Assembly (NCBI GenBank): GCA_026004675.1 | Contig: BPJP01000005.1 | Span: 62,001 to 126,000 of the forward strand | Source: Gemmatales bacterium | GTDB lineage: Bacteria; Planctomycetota; Planctomycetia; Gemmatales; Gemmataceae | Reading direction: 5' to 3' | Length of the DNA stretch: 64,000 nucleotides | In this document: positions 43,999 through 54,443 of the stretch, in pieces | How the letters are laid out: each line of letters opens with the position of its first letter | How positions within the stretch are numbered: position 1 is the stretch's first letter | The notes under the pieces: generated by a model | Told to the model about the DNA's origin: nothing | The model's database searches: none | What the model saw: only the letters and a program-made list of their open reading frames with translations | Program-made: the position numbers and the translations under genes

Positions 43999-45024
43999 AT
44001 GGATGCGCTCTGCCAAATAGCCTGGGAAGAAACCAACTGTCCTTTATGTGGCCAAAGGCGAGAGAAGGTGCTGCTGGAAACGCGTCCGAAGGCAGACCAT
44101 CCCCCCTATCGAGTCGTGCAATGCGGCGTCTGCGAAATGGGCTACTTGAATCCTCGGCCAACGCCTGAAACGGTCGGCTTGCTTTATCCCGACAACTACG
44201 AATGTTACCAGCCTCGCGGCGAAAGCGGTCGAGAGCCTGGGTGGAAGCGATATTGCGAGCAGTTGGTCTGGTCTCGATGCTACGGCTACCCGCCGCCTTT
44301 GCGATCGTGGTACGAACGTCTGCTGGCGCGAATGGTGCGCCCGTGGTTTGGCCCGAGCCGGGATTCGATGACTGCCATTCCGTATACCGGCAAAGGGAGG
44401 TTGCTCGATTTCGGCTGCGGCGCCGGCTGGCTTTTAACCAGGATGAAAGAGCGCGGCTGGTCCGTTGCTGGGCTTGATTTCAGCTCTTACACCGCCCAGA
44501 GAGTGCAAAAGCGATTGCAGATTCCCGTTTATGTGGGTACCTTGCCGCATCCCGAAATCGCTGCCGAGAGCTTCGACGTGGTCACCATGGGTGCCGTCCT
44601 CGAACACGTTCACGATCCGCACGCCGTCATTTCCGGAGCGGCACGAATCCTCGCCGAAAACGGCCTGATTGTCATTTCGGTTCCCAATATCGCAAGTTGT
44701 CAGTTCGACTGGTTTCAGGAAGATTGCTGGTCGCTCGAGTTGCCTCGGCATTTGTTGCATTTTTCCCCCGCCACTATCACGCGGCTGGTGAGGATGCATG
44801 GTTTTGAAGTGGTGCAACTGCGCCTGTTGGGTCGCACCAGTTGGATGCGGCGCTCGGTCGAAGCCGCTTTGGCAAGACCGAAGCACAAGTGGTGGCTTCG
44901 GGCTGCACGTCTTCGCCCCATTGCCAGTTTGCTCACTTCCTGGACGGTTTTCCGGGGGCGGTCCGATTGTCTCATGTTGATCGCCAGGAAGGTCGGTAAA
45001 AACCAACAAAGATGTTCGGCATGA
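43999..45024 (+). CDS. Class I SAM-dependent methyltransferase with N-terminal zinc-binding segment
   Basis: 341 residues. The ATG at 43999 follows GGAGATC. The N-terminus has paired cysteines (CPLCGQRRE, VQCGVCEMGYLNPRP), the pattern of sugar C-methyltransferase-like proteins. Then the methyltransferase core: LLDFGCGAGWLL (motif I, SAM binding), VAGLDFS (motif II) and FDVVTMGAVLEHVHDP (motif IV). It is most like methyltransferases of surface polysaccharide loci; the acceptor is unknown. It is convergent with the amidohydrolase gene. Confidence 0.88.
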   Translation: MDALCQIAWEETNCPLCGQRREKVLLETRPKADHPPYRVVQCGVCEMGYLNPRPTPETVGLLYPDNYECYQPRGESGREPGWKRYCEQLVWSRCYGYPPPLRSWYERLLARMVRPWFGPSRDSMTAIPYTGKGRLLDFGCGAGWLLTRMKERGWSVAGLDFSSYTAQRVQKRLQIPVYVGTLPHPEIAAESFDVVTMGAVLEHVHDPHAVISGAARILAENGLIVISVPNIASCQFDWFQEDCWSLELPRHLLHFSPATITRLVRMHGFEVVQLRLLGRTSWMRRSVEAALARPKHKWWLRAARLRPIASLLTSWTVFRGRSDCLMLIARKVGKNQQRCSA

Positions 45025-45055
45025 GGGATAGCGGCCAGCAGCCATGTTCAGTGTC

Positions 45056-46093
45056 TCAAACCCGCTGCCCCGTGCGCCTGGCTGACGCCGGCTGGACATC
45101 GAGAAACTCCAATGCGGTTCCTGCGAGCAGGCGTTGCTTGACCCGTTTTGGCAACTTCATGGACTCGATCAGGCGACCTGGTTCAGCCTCACCAAGCGGA
45201 AATGGGTAGTCGGAACCAAGCGCGATTCGCTCCGGACCCACTACTTTCAAGAGGTAAGCCAACGCGTCGGGATCAAGAACCAGCGAATCGACATAGAACC
45301 GGCCAAGGTAGCTTCGGGGATTACGATTGTTATTGGTTGCACACAAGTCGGGCCGCGCATGAAAACCCTGTTCGATCCGGCCGATGGTTCCGGGAAACGC
45401 GCCCCCGCCGTGTGCGAAACAGACGCGGAGTTTCGGCAAGCGATCGAAAACATTGCCAAAGATCATCGAGCAGATTGCCAGTGAGGTTTCAGCCGGCATG
45501 CCGACAAGCCATGGCAGCCAGTAGTTTTTCATGCGTTCTTTGCCCAGCATGTCCCACGGATGGACAAACACGCTAGTATTCAATTCCTCGGCGGCTTCAA
45601 AAACTTCGAAGACGGCGGGATGGTCGAGGTTCCAGTCGTTGATGTGCGAACCGATCTCGACGCCGTGCAATCCCAGGGTTTTGACGCAACGTTCGAGTTC
45701 TCGGATGGCTAGCTTGGGTGCTTGCATCGGCAAAGTGGCTAGCCCGAAGAAATGACCGGGGTAATCCTGAACGACCTGGGCGATATGGTCGTTGAGCATG
45801 CGCGACAAATCGAGAGCGTCCTTCGGTTTAGCCCAATAGCAGAACATGATTGGTACGGTGGAGAGGACCTGAGCATCGACGCCGAGCCGCTGGCATTCTT
45901 CGATGCGGCGTTCGGGATTCCAGCAGTTTTCCTGGATTTCGCGGAAGAACTTTTTGCCGACCATCATGCGCGCGCACCCGGGACCATGATGCTCGAGATG
46001 GACGAAGCCGCCGTAACCGTAACGACGCCTGAGATTCGGCCAGCGCTCTGGCAAGATATGAGTATGCAAATCGATTTTGCGAAACGTGGCCAT
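45056..46093 (-). CDS. Amidohydrolase family protein, ACMSD-like decarboxylase
   Basis: 345 residues. The metal-binding HTH motif is at residues 10-12 (KIDLHTHILP), the third His in FVHPWDM, a further His in CFAHGGGAFPGTIGRI, and the metal Asp in LGSDYPFPLGE. These features match 2-amino-3-carboxymuconate-6-semialdehyde decarboxylase and related gamma-resorcylate decarboxylases. The kynurenine pathway genes are not nearby, so the substrate is uncertain. It lies 103 bases downstream of the ABC ATPase gene on the same strand. Confidence 0.85.
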   Translation of the reverse strand: MATFRKIDLHTHILPERWPNLRRRYGYGGFVHLEHHGPGCARMMVGKKFFREIQENCWNPERRIEECQRLGVDAQVLSTVPIMFCYWAKPKDALDLSRMLNDHIAQVVQDYPGHFFGLATLPMQAPKLAIRELERCVKTLGLHGVEIGSHINDWNLDHPAVFEVFEAAEELNTSVFVHPWDMLGKERMKNYWLPWLVGMPAETSLAICSMIFGNVFDRLPKLRVCFAHGGGAFPGTIGRIEQGFHARPDLCATNNNRNPRSYLGRFYVDSLVLDPDALAYLLKVVGPERIALGSDYPFPLGEAEPGRLIESMKLPKRVKQRLLAGTALEFLDVQPASARRTGQRV

Positions 46094-46196
46094 GGTTTTC
46101 GATCCAAAGAAGAGACGTGAGGGACAAATCGCATGACAAATGGCAGAGCCAGCGACCGGTGTATGACGTGGAAGAGCATGGGAACAGCACCCGTAG

Positions 46197-47282
46197 TCAA
46201 TTCGCGGTCACCGCCAAACGTCTCTTGGAGGCGGCGTCAAAAAAGTGAAGCTGGTGCCGCGAAAACCGCAAGCCGACTTTATCTCCCGCCTTGTGCAGAT
46301 CGGGTCTGGCGGCAAAGGTTTTCACGACGCATTCGTTGCCAATGTCCACGTGAACGACTGTTTGCTGACCCAAAAACTCTACCAACTGGACAATACCGAT
46401 CACGTCTGCCCGATCGAGTGCCTCCAGCGCAACATCCTGCGGTCGGATGCCCAGGAGTGCATCGCCGTTTTTCAATGGGACGGAGTTTTCGTGTAGTTCG
46501 AATTGCCCTGCATCAAAGACGAAATGTTTTCGTCCCGCTAACTCGGCAAATCGCCCTGAAATGAAATTCATGGGCGGGGTGCCGAAAAATCCCGCAACGA
46601 ACGTGTCAGTGGGATGGCCGTAGATTTCGGTCGGCGTGCCAACTTGCCGGAGTGTGCCCTGATCGAGGACCGCGATCCGGTCCGCCAGACTCATGGCCTC
46701 TTCCTGATCGTGCGTAACGTAAAGCATGGTGAATTCCAGTTTTTGTTTTAATTGTGCCAGTTCGCTGCGCAAGAGAAGACGCTGGGGCGGGTCGAGGTTG
46801 GAGAGTGGTTCATCCAGCAACAGAATCGCTGGTTCGCGAATCATGGCTCGAGCCAGTGCGACGCGTTGTTTCTCCCCGCCGGACAGTTCATGAGGTTTGC
46901 GGTCGAGAAGGTTGTCGAGATGCAAAGTTGCTGCCGTCTGCCGAACACGCTCGGCAATGCGATCGACCCCTTTCAAACGAAGCCCGAATTCCAGGTTGGC
47001 GCGAACCGTTTTGTGGGGGATGAGCGCCGGGTTCTGAAACACCATGGCGATGCCGCGACGATGAGGAGGCAGGTCCGTCACATCAGAGTCATGGATGAAG
47101 ACGCGCCCCGCGGTAGGGTGTTCCAGCCCGGCGAGGAGACGCAGCGTCGTTGTTTTGCCGCTACCTGATGGTCCGACGAGAACGAGCGTTTCACCCGACT
47201 CAATCGTTAGCGACAAATCACGGATCACCACGTGGTGCCTGGCGAAGATTTTGCACAGGTTGACGAATGCAACGGCCGCCAT
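46197..47282 (-). CDS. ABC transporter ATP-binding protein, MalK/UgpC-type
   Basis: 361 residues. Walker A is GPSGSGKTT, the Q-loop MVFQNPALIPH, the signature LSGGEKQRVALARAM, Walker B LLLDEPLSNLD, and the H-loop YVTHDQEEA. The C-terminal TOBE regulatory domain (LGIRPQDVAL, VVHVDIGNECVV) puts it in the CUT1 carbohydrate-importer group. No permease or binding protein is in the window, so it probably serves importers encoded elsewhere. It starts 24 bases after the DUF1501 stop and is likely in the same transcript. Confidence 0.92.
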   Translation of the reverse strand: MAAVAFVNLCKIFARHHVVIRDLSLTIESGETLVLVGPSGSGKTTTLRLLAGLEHPTAGRVFIHDSDVTDLPPHRRGIAMVFQNPALIPHKTVRANLEFGLRLKGVDRIAERVRQTAATLHLDNLLDRKPHELSGGEKQRVALARAMIREPAILLLDEPLSNLDPPQRLLLRSELAQLKQKLEFTMLYVTHDQEEAMSLADRIAVLDQGTLRQVGTPTEIYGHPTDTFVAGFFGTPPMNFISGRFAELAGRKHFVFDAGQFELHENSVPLKNGDALLGIRPQDVALEALDRADVIGIVQLVEFLGQQTVVHVDIGNECVVKTFAARPDLHKAGDKVGLRFSRHQLHFFDAASKRRLAVTAN

Positions 47283-47306
47283 CAGCGTTGTCGCCTTGAC
47301 GTAAAG

Positions 47307-48779
47307 TCAGGCCATGATATCTCGAATGGGTTCGGCGCCTTCGACGCCGACGAGTTTCTGGTCAAGGCCGTTATAGAAATAGCTTAAGCGGTTGGGATCC
47401 AGTCCCATTAAATGCAGAATCGTGGCATGAAGGCGTTTGACATGGAAGCGGTTTTCGACAGCGGCGCTGCCGATCTCGTCGGTCTTGCCGACGCTGATCC
47501 CTCCCTTGACACCGCCGCCGGCAAGCCACATGGTAAAGCCATAGGAGTTGTGGTCGCGACCTGTGCCTTTTGCGTATTCCGCCGTCGGTTGGCGACCGAA
47601 CTCGCCTCCCCAAATCACCAATGTGCTTTCGAGTAAACCGCGCTGTTTCAAATCTTTGAGCAAGGCGGCAATTGGCTGGTCGGTGTTGCCTGCATGATAG
47701 CTGTGGTTCTTGACAAGGTCGCCGTGCGCGTCCCAGTTGGCGTCATTGTGATTGCCGCCTGAGTAGATCTGGACAAAACGGACGCCCCGTTCCACAAGTC
47801 GTCGCGCCAGCAAGCATTTTTTGCCAAAATCTTCCGTCCGCTTATTGTCCAGTCCGTAAAGTCTTTTAATGTGTTCCGGTTCCCTGGAAAGATCGACTGC
47901 TTCCGGTGCATGTTGCTGCATCTTGAAGGCGAGTTCATAGCTGGCGATTCGGGCGCGCAGGTTACTGTTGCTGACTCGGCTACTATTATGAATAGAATTC
48001 ATTCGGTTAAGCTGGTCGAGTAGCCGGCGTTGGGCGCGCTGCGACATGCCCGCGGGAGGCTGGAGGTCGAGGATCGGTTCGCCATGCGGTCGGAGCAAAG
48101 TTCCCTGGTAGGAAGCCGGCATGTAACCACTCGACCAGTTCTTGGCGCCTGAAATTGGTCCTCCCGTGGGATCGAGCATCACGACGAAGCCAGGCAGATT
48201 TTCATTTTCGCTCCCCAGGCCATAGGTCACCCACGACCCGAGACAAGGATGGCCCGAGAGGATTCGCCCTGAATTCATCATCAGCATGGCGGAGCCGTGA
48301 ATCGGCGAGTCGGCCGTCATCGAGTGAATGAAAGCCATGTCGTCGACACAGGCGCCCAGGTGCGGGAACAAATCGGAAACGTATTTGCCGCACTGGCCGT
48401 AGGGTTTGAATTTCCATTTCGGTCCAACGATTCGCCCCTGATTCTTGTGCCCGCCCCGGCCGAAGGTCTTGACCGCGACCGTCTTGCCGTCGAGAGCATA
48501 CATCTTTGGCTTGTAATCAAAAGTATCGACGTGACTTGGGCCGCCGTACATGAACAAGAAGATGCAGGCTTTTGCCTTCGGCTCAAAATGAGGCTTCTTC
48601 GGAGCCATGGGATTGGCCAGGTGGAACGGAGTCACGCCGTCCGCCGCTACAGACTGGCTGGCAAAGAAGCGGTCGTCCAGCAGTCCCGCCAAAGCAACCG
48701 AGGCGAACCCGCCGCCGGCCTGCCACAGAAACTCACGCCGAGTTTGCCCACAAAAGGAGTTGCGTGGTTTGTCGGCCAT
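47307..48779 (-). CDS. DUF1501 domain protein, twin-arginine signal
   Basis: 490 residues from the ATG at 48779, preceded by AGGGAG. The N-terminus has TRREFLWQAGGGFASVALAG, a clear twin-arginine signal. DUF1501 blocks are IFLFMYGGPSHVDTFDYKP, SMTADSPIHGSAM, WVTYGLGSENENLPGF, IWGGEFGRQPTAEYAK and GRDHNSYGFTMWLAGGG. It resembles the DUF1501 protein at 28327 in all motifs but is a distinct paralogue. It has no adjacent DUF1549/DUF1553 partner and instead lies upstream of the ABC ATPase. Confidence 0.92.
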   Translation of the reverse strand: MADKPRNSFCGQTRREFLWQAGGGFASVALAGLLDDRFFASQSVAADGVTPFHLANPMAPKKPHFEPKAKACIFLFMYGGPSHVDTFDYKPKMYALDGKTVAVKTFGRGGHKNQGRIVGPKWKFKPYGQCGKYVSDLFPHLGACVDDMAFIHSMTADSPIHGSAMLMMNSGRILSGHPCLGSWVTYGLGSENENLPGFVVMLDPTGGPISGAKNWSSGYMPASYQGTLLRPHGEPILDLQPPAGMSQRAQRRLLDQLNRMNSIHNSSRVSNSNLRARIASYELAFKMQQHAPEAVDLSREPEHIKRLYGLDNKRTEDFGKKCLLARRLVERGVRFVQIYSGGNHNDANWDAHGDLVKNHSYHAGNTDQPIAALLKDLKQRGLLESTLVIWGGEFGRQPTAEYAKGTGRDHNSYGFTMWLAGGGVKGGISVGKTDEIGSAAVENRFHVKRLHATILHLMGLDPNRLSYFYNGLDQKLVGVEGAEPIRDIMA

Positions 48780-49185
48780 GAAAATCTCCCTTCGCTCCGC
48801 GCACTTGAAACTCGCGTCCCGTTTTGGGAATTCTACTTGGATGATCTTCGTTACAACAACAGGCAATCCCAATAGAGCGTATCAAATGTTCGCGCCGCTG
48901 CAAGACCTGGAAGGAACCAGCGACGCCTGGCTGAGGCCAGTATTGGCCTCGACGGAGCGGAGCCCTCCGTTCTCCGTTTGGAGGAATGCGCTCTGTCGCG
49001 TCCATGCTCCACCGGTCGGAAAGGCGGTGACAGAGCGGGGTTCCCCATTCCTGTTCCCGCCACAGGATTTCAGCGGCACCGCGACGCCTGCGACCACCTT
49101 GGTTCATCAAAGTCGCAAAGGTTGAAAGAAAAGAGTAGGATCGGCTTGCTTGACTCGGGCATCGGGCAGGCTTAGCTTGTAAAGC
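48780..49185. other. Divergent intergenic region with a small hairpin
   Basis: About 400 bases with no supported gene. GAGGCCA at 48933-48939 pairs with TGGCCTC at 48944-48950 around four bases. Neither strand has a T tract next to it. The region carries the control signals of the DUF1501 gene and of the ATPase-SPFH operon, but no promoter stands out, and the ATPase ATG has no clear ribosome site. Confidence 0.45.
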
Positions 49186-52100
49186 ATGCACCGCGAAATC
49201 TCACACGTTGACCAGGCTTTTCACGAAGAAAGCAACCTGTCGCTCTATTTTCTGACAGGTTTGCTAGGTCTATTGATCGGTGCCGACCTCTGGCCGGCGT
49301 TTGCATCATGGCTTAGTGACACGGGCGTGTCGCTTCCTACCTGGCCGAGGGAAGTTTATGGTTATCGGCTGGCCTTGATCGCTGCCGTGCTCGGCGGCGC
49401 TCGCATCCTCTACACGTCGCTCGAAAGCCTGTTCGAAGGGAGGATCGGCGCCGACCTGGCCTTGGCTATTGCCACCATTGCGGCCATCCTCTTCAACAAG
49501 CCGCTGGTAGCCGCCGAGGTGGTGTTTATCGGCATGGTGGGGGAATGCCTTGAAGCGATCACGTTCGCCCGCACGCAAAGTGCCATTCGCAAAATCGTCG
49601 AGGTCACGCCCAGGCGGTGCTGGCTCTTGCGCGACGGACAGGAACATCGTGTCTTTACGCACGAGTTGCAAGTCGGCGATCGCGTGGTGGTCAAACCCGG
49701 GGGCAAAGTCCCGGTCGATGGGACAGTAATTGAAGGACGCTCGGCTCTGGATATGAGTCCTTTGACGGGAGAGAGCCTGCCCGTCGATGTCGGGCCGGGA
49801 GACGAGGTCCTAGCCGGGTCGATCAATCAATTCGGTTCGTTGACCATCGAAGCGGCGCGAGTGGCCGAGCAAACAGTAGTCGGCCGCGTCATCGAACTGA
49901 CATCCAAGGCGCTGAAGGACAAAGCCTCGATCGAGCGAACAGCCGACCGAATGGCAAGGTTTTTCCTGCCGATCGTTTTAGTTCTCGCCGCCCTGACGTT
50001 TGCGGTAGGGTTGTATCTCAATTACGGCGGCGAGGGGGAACGCACTTTCTTCGCTGCCGCCCGCAAAGCTATTGATCCGACATTGGCGGTTCTCGTGGTT
50101 GCCTGCCCTTGTGCCTTGATCCTGGCTACTCCCGCCGCCATCATTGCCGCGCTAGGGCGACTCGCCGGCACGGGTGTCCTCATCAAGGGGGGGGTCTGCC
50201 CTGGAACGGCTCGCTTTTGTGTCACGCATCGCTTTCGACAAGACAGGAACGCTGACCGAAGGAAAGCTCGAACTCGGCGACATCGTCGCGTTCGATGACA
50301 AAAGTGAAAACGAATTGCTCCGTTTGGCCGCATCGGCAGAGCAACGCAGCGAACATCCCATTGCTCGCCTGATTGTCAGCGAAGCGCGCAACCGCAGCCT
50401 TGAGTGTCTTCAGCCTGCCGAGTTTCAAGCCTTTCCAGGGGCCGGAGTCATCGCGACTTTCGTCGCCGAAGGGGAGACCACCGGGAGCAAACTGGTCGTT
50501 GGCAATCGCCGTCTCATGGAGGAGTTCGGCATCACTCTATCCGAGGCTGTTTCACACGCACTGACCCGGCTCGATGAATCGGGACAAACACCGCTCATTA
50601 TTGCCGAGATCCGAGAACTCGCCGGCGAGGGCGGCCCGCGCCGCGAAGGCGATGAGCATATCACCGCCAAGCCGCAAAAAACCATGCCCGCGCGCATCCT
50701 CGGCGTCATCGGCGCCCGCGACCGCGTCCGTCCCGAAGCCTCGACGATTCTCGGCGAACTGCGCAGCCTCGGCATCTACGAGATCGCACTGCTAACCGGC
50801 GATCGCACTGCTGTCGCCAAATCGCTGGCCAACTATCTCGATATCCGGGAAGTCCATGCCGAATTACTTCCCGTCGATAAAGCCGAGTTCATCGCACACT
50901 GGGCTGAGAAAGGGGCAGGCGATCTTGACGAAAAACGCTCGTTCTGGCGGTCGATCTTTGAAGTCCCGACCTCAGGCAAAGTCGCCATGGTGGGCGACGG
51001 CATCAACGACGCGCCCGCGTTGGCTCGTGCGGATGTCGGCCTGGCCATCGGCGGAACCGGTACCGACATCGCCGCGGAGGCCGGCGACGTCGTCCTTATG
51101 GGCGATCCCCTTCGTCCCTTGCCCTTGTTGATTCGACTTTCGCGCGAGACCGTCCGGATTATTCGCCAAAACATCATCGTTTTCGCTTTCATCGTCAATG
51201 GTGTTGGCATCCTGCTTACCGCCTGGTTGTGGCCGCTTTTGACTCCCGTCGACTGGCACGAAGAAGCACCGCTGGCGGCGGTCTTGTATCACCAGTTCGG
51301 CTCGCTCGCCGTCTTGCTCAATTCCATGCGATTGCTCTGGTTCGAACGAGCCGCCAGCAATCCCACCTGGCAACGACTCAAACGGTGGTTGCAGACTGCC
51401 GACGAATGGCTTGGTCGTGTGGATCTGGAAGAGGGACTGCATTGGCTTTCGCACAACCTGAAACCAGTCGGTCTCGTGTCGGCGGTGGTACTGCCCGTGT
51501 TCTGGCTTTTGCTCGGCTTGACGCAAATTGGTCCTGATGAAATCGGCATTGTCCGCCGTTTCGGACGCCCGCTGCCCGAAGACTTGCCGCCTGGTCTGCA
51601 TTGGCGCTGGCCGTGGCCCATCGAGGACGTCATCCGCATCCAACCGAATCGAGTCCGATCTGTCGAAGTCGGCTTCCGCTCCGGTCAGGGAGTCGGCACG
51701 TCGTCGGGCGCCTGGTCGACCGAACATAGAGATGTCATCCAGCTTCGGCCCGATGAGGCGGTGATGATCACCGGTGATGGCAATCTGATCGAATTGCAGG
51801 CGGCGGTCCGCTACACGATCGCCGACCCGCGGACTTACGTGTTCGACATCGAGTCTCCCGACGAGATCATTCGGGCTGCCGCCGAATCGGTGTTGCGCGA
51901 AACCGTGGCACAACGCAAGTTCGTGGACCTGCTGACGGCACAACGTGGCCAGCTTCAGGCTGACGTGCTCAACGCATTGGATCGACGTTGCCGGCAATAC
52001 GGCAGCCATGGCCTTGGCATTCGACTTACTTCGCTGTCTTTGACCGACTTGCATCCGCCACGCGAGGTCGTGCGGGCTTACTATCAGGTGGCGCAAGCGA

Positions 52101-52474
52101 TGGAGGCTCGCGACCGACGTATCAATGAAGCCGAGGCCCAGGCGCTGCGAAAAACCCGCAGCGAAGAAGCCAGTGCGTTTCAAAAAGAATGCCAGGCCGA
52201 AGCCGAGAAGTACGGCAAGATCAAGTCAGCGGAAGCGGACCGGGCCTATTTCAACCTGCGCTTGCAATCGCGAACCCGTTTGACCGATTTTCGCATGTTC
52301 TGGGACGCCATAGGCGGCGCCCTGAACGGACGAAGCAAAATCATCATCGACGCGGATAAGGTTCCCGGGCGTCGCCAACTGCTGATCTTCGATCCGGAAG
52401 ACCTCAGGCCGCCTCCGGTTTTTTTGCCCAACCGGGGGCTTCCGCCTCGCCAAACATTACCAGACGGCCAGTGA
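49186..52474 (+). CDS. P1B-type cation ATPase fused to an SPFH (HflK-like) domain, with +1 frameshift
   Basis: ATPase part: membrane helices, LTGESLPV (actuator, residues 194-197), VVACPCALILATP (CPC metal site, about 307-309), DKTGTLTEGK (phosphorylation Asp), GDGINDAPAL (hinge) and two late helices with HQFGSLAVLLNSMRLLWFER. There is no N-terminal heavy-metal-associated domain. In the same frame, after about 50 residues of linker, comes a new membrane helix (VVLPVFWLLLGLTQIGPDEI). An SPFH domain follows: RRFGRPLPEDLPPGLHWRWP, VMITGDGNLIELQAAVRYTI and an Ala/Glu-rich helix. The frames meet at a G8 run (50187-50194); seven G would join them as about 1095 residues. The frame is open from ATPase to SPFH, so the fusion itself does not depend on the correction. 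Confidence 0.85.
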
Positions 52475-52511
52475 CGTCGATGAATTTGTCGATCTGATTG
52501 AGGAATAACCT

Positions 52512-53483
52512 ATGCGACTGCTGTTGGGTCTTATACTCGTTAGCGCCGCTTTGGTAGCTGTTTTCACCTGCTATTTCACCGTCGATCGGGCGGAATATGT
52601 CTATGTGACGCAGTTCGGTCGTCCCGTGGCGACGTACGATGGCGCGACGGAAGGCGGCTGGCATTGGAAATGGCCCTGGCCAATCCAAACGGTGCAACGG
52701 CTCGATGCCCGGCTACAGGTGTTCGACCTGAGCGAGCTGGAGTTGGTCACGCATGATCCCGAAAAGCAGACCGTCGAGCAGACACTGACGGTGATGGCCT
52801 ATGTCTGCTGGCGGATCGCCGGTAAAGAACACGTCGACCGCTTCATCCGCAGCGTGGGGTCATCCGACCGAGCACAAGCCATTCTGGGCGAACGGGCCCG
52901 CAGCCAATTGGGGGCGGCCATCGCCCGGATGGAAATGGACCATTTGTTCAATACTGCCCCTGGCGTGGTGGCGAGTGAGAGAAGCAAGCTGCGACAGTCT
53001 CTGTTGGACGAGCTTCGACCGAGTGCCCTGCAAGAATATGGCATCGAAGTTGTGGATATTCGGTTGCGGCGAACGAACCATCCGGAAGCCGTTCGTGACG
53101 ACATTTATCGTCGGATCGAAAGCGAACGGGGCAAGAAAGTGGCGGATTATGAAAGTCAAGGCGTCAAGTTAGCAGCCGAGATTGCCGCCAAGGCAGAACG
53201 CAAGGCGCGTGAGATTCGAGCCGATGCTGACGCCGCCGCCCGTCGGCTGATCGGCGAGGGAGACGCCGAGGCAGACCGCATCCGCAACGAGGCCCAAAGC
53301 CAAGACCCGGAATTCTACGCTTTTTTGAAAAAGCTGGAAGAATACAAACGAATTCTTGGCGACAACAAGACTGTGCTGTTGCTTTCGAGCCATCGGGAAT
53401 TGTTCGACATGCTGTTCAAGCCACCTGCCCCGAACGGCGCGAAAAAACCAGCGACACCGATGGCACCGGCAGGAAATCATTGA
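52512..53483 (+). CDS. SPFH-domain protein, HflC/HflK-like
   Basis: 323 residues. N-terminal membrane helix (LLLGLILVSAALVAVFTCYF), then an SPFH/Band 7 domain: YVTQFGRPVATYDGATEGGW, VEQTLTVMAYVCWRIAG, IEVVDIRLRRTNHPEAVRDD. The long Ala/Glu coiled helix (AAEIAAKAERKAREIRADAD) is typical of HflC and is followed by EFYAFLKKLEEYKRIL. HflK and HflC form the cage that controls the FtsH protease. The gene starts 37 bases after the ATPase-SPFH fusion, so it is in the same operon. Confidence 0.88.
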   Translation: MRLLLGLILVSAALVAVFTCYFTVDRAEYVYVTQFGRPVATYDGATEGGWHWKWPWPIQTVQRLDARLQVFDLSELELVTHDPEKQTVEQTLTVMAYVCWRIAGKEHVDRFIRSVGSSDRAQAILGERARSQLGAAIARMEMDHLFNTAPGVVASERSKLRQSLLDELRPSALQEYGIEVVDIRLRRTNHPEAVRDDIYRRIESERGKKVADYESQGVKLAAEIAAKAERKAREIRADADAAARRLIGEGDAEADRIRNEAQSQDPEFYAFLKKLEEYKRILGDNKTVLLLSSHRELFDMLFKPPAPNGAKKPATPMAPAGNH

Positions 53484-53497
53484 GAAGTGCGACCATC

Positions 53498-54443
53498 ATG
53501 AAAAAATTTTTCATTTTCGTTGCGGGTATTGGCCTGCTTGCCTACTTGGCGACCGGCGTGACGCAGGTGCAGCCAGGCGAACGAGCCGTGGTGCGTCGAT
53601 TTGGCCGAGTCCTGGAGTACAAGCCGAAGCCTGGGTTGTGGATCGGTTTGCCTTGGGGGATGGATCGTGTCGATCGCGTACCTGTTGATTTTGTCCGGCG
53701 AGTGCGAGTCGGATACCGCCCGGAAGAAGACCAGGCCGGCGCCCCCCCTGCCTCCGGGACAACTTCTCACCGGCGACCATAACCTGATCAACATTCAAGT
53801 CATTCTCGTCTACAGCGTCGTGGAAGACGAAGTGGAAGACTATGTGATTCAGGAACCGGAACGAGTAGATGAAATGGTGCAACGCGTTGGCGAGGCGGCC
53901 TTGGCTGAGTGGGTCGCAGAAAGGACCGTGGACGATGTGTTGCTGCGGGACAAAGCGCATTTGCCAAAATGGTTGGCTCAGGAAACGCAAAAGCGCATTC
54001 AGCCTTATCGACTAGGCATCCGCATTCGCAACGAAGCCTCGGTCGCTTATTTATATCCTCCTGATGAAGTGAAAGCTGCTTTCGATCGCGTTACTCGCGC
54101 TTTAGCAAAGATCGAGACCATGAGAAATCGGGCCGAAGAGGAAGCCGTTGCGACCATCCGCCAGGCCGAACAATACGCTTTCGAGAGACTTGAATTAGCC
54201 AAAGCGTACAAGACTACACAAAAGAAACTAGCGGAGGCGGATGCGGAGATCTTTCACAAGCGACTCGCCAAATACCGGGAGTTGAGTCGAAACAACCCCG
54301 ACTATCTTGCCGCGATATGGTGGAACGAAATGGGCCAACTCTTCGCCCAACTCAAGGACAACGGGCAGCTCGATCTGCTCGACAAACACTTGAGCGGCGA
54401 CGGTCTTGATATCACGTTGTTCCCACCGATGCCGGGCAAGTAA
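53498..54443 (+). CDS. SPFH-domain protein, HflK/HflC-like, with +1 frameshift
   Basis: The ATG at 53498 gives a membrane helix (FFIFVAGIGLLAYLATGVTQ) then VQPGERAVVRRFGRVLEYKP and WGMDRVDRVPVDFVRRVRVG. The frame breaks in a C7 run (53742-53748). In the +1 frame the domain resumes with GQLLTGDHNLINIQVILVYS, the counterpart of the HflK core MLTGDEN-VV-V block. RTVDDVLLRD, a long charged helix and LFPPMPGK at the end follow. Six C would restore one protein of about 314 residues. It is the third SPFH protein in a row and is back-to-back with the minus-strand HD-GYP gene. Confidence 0.83.
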
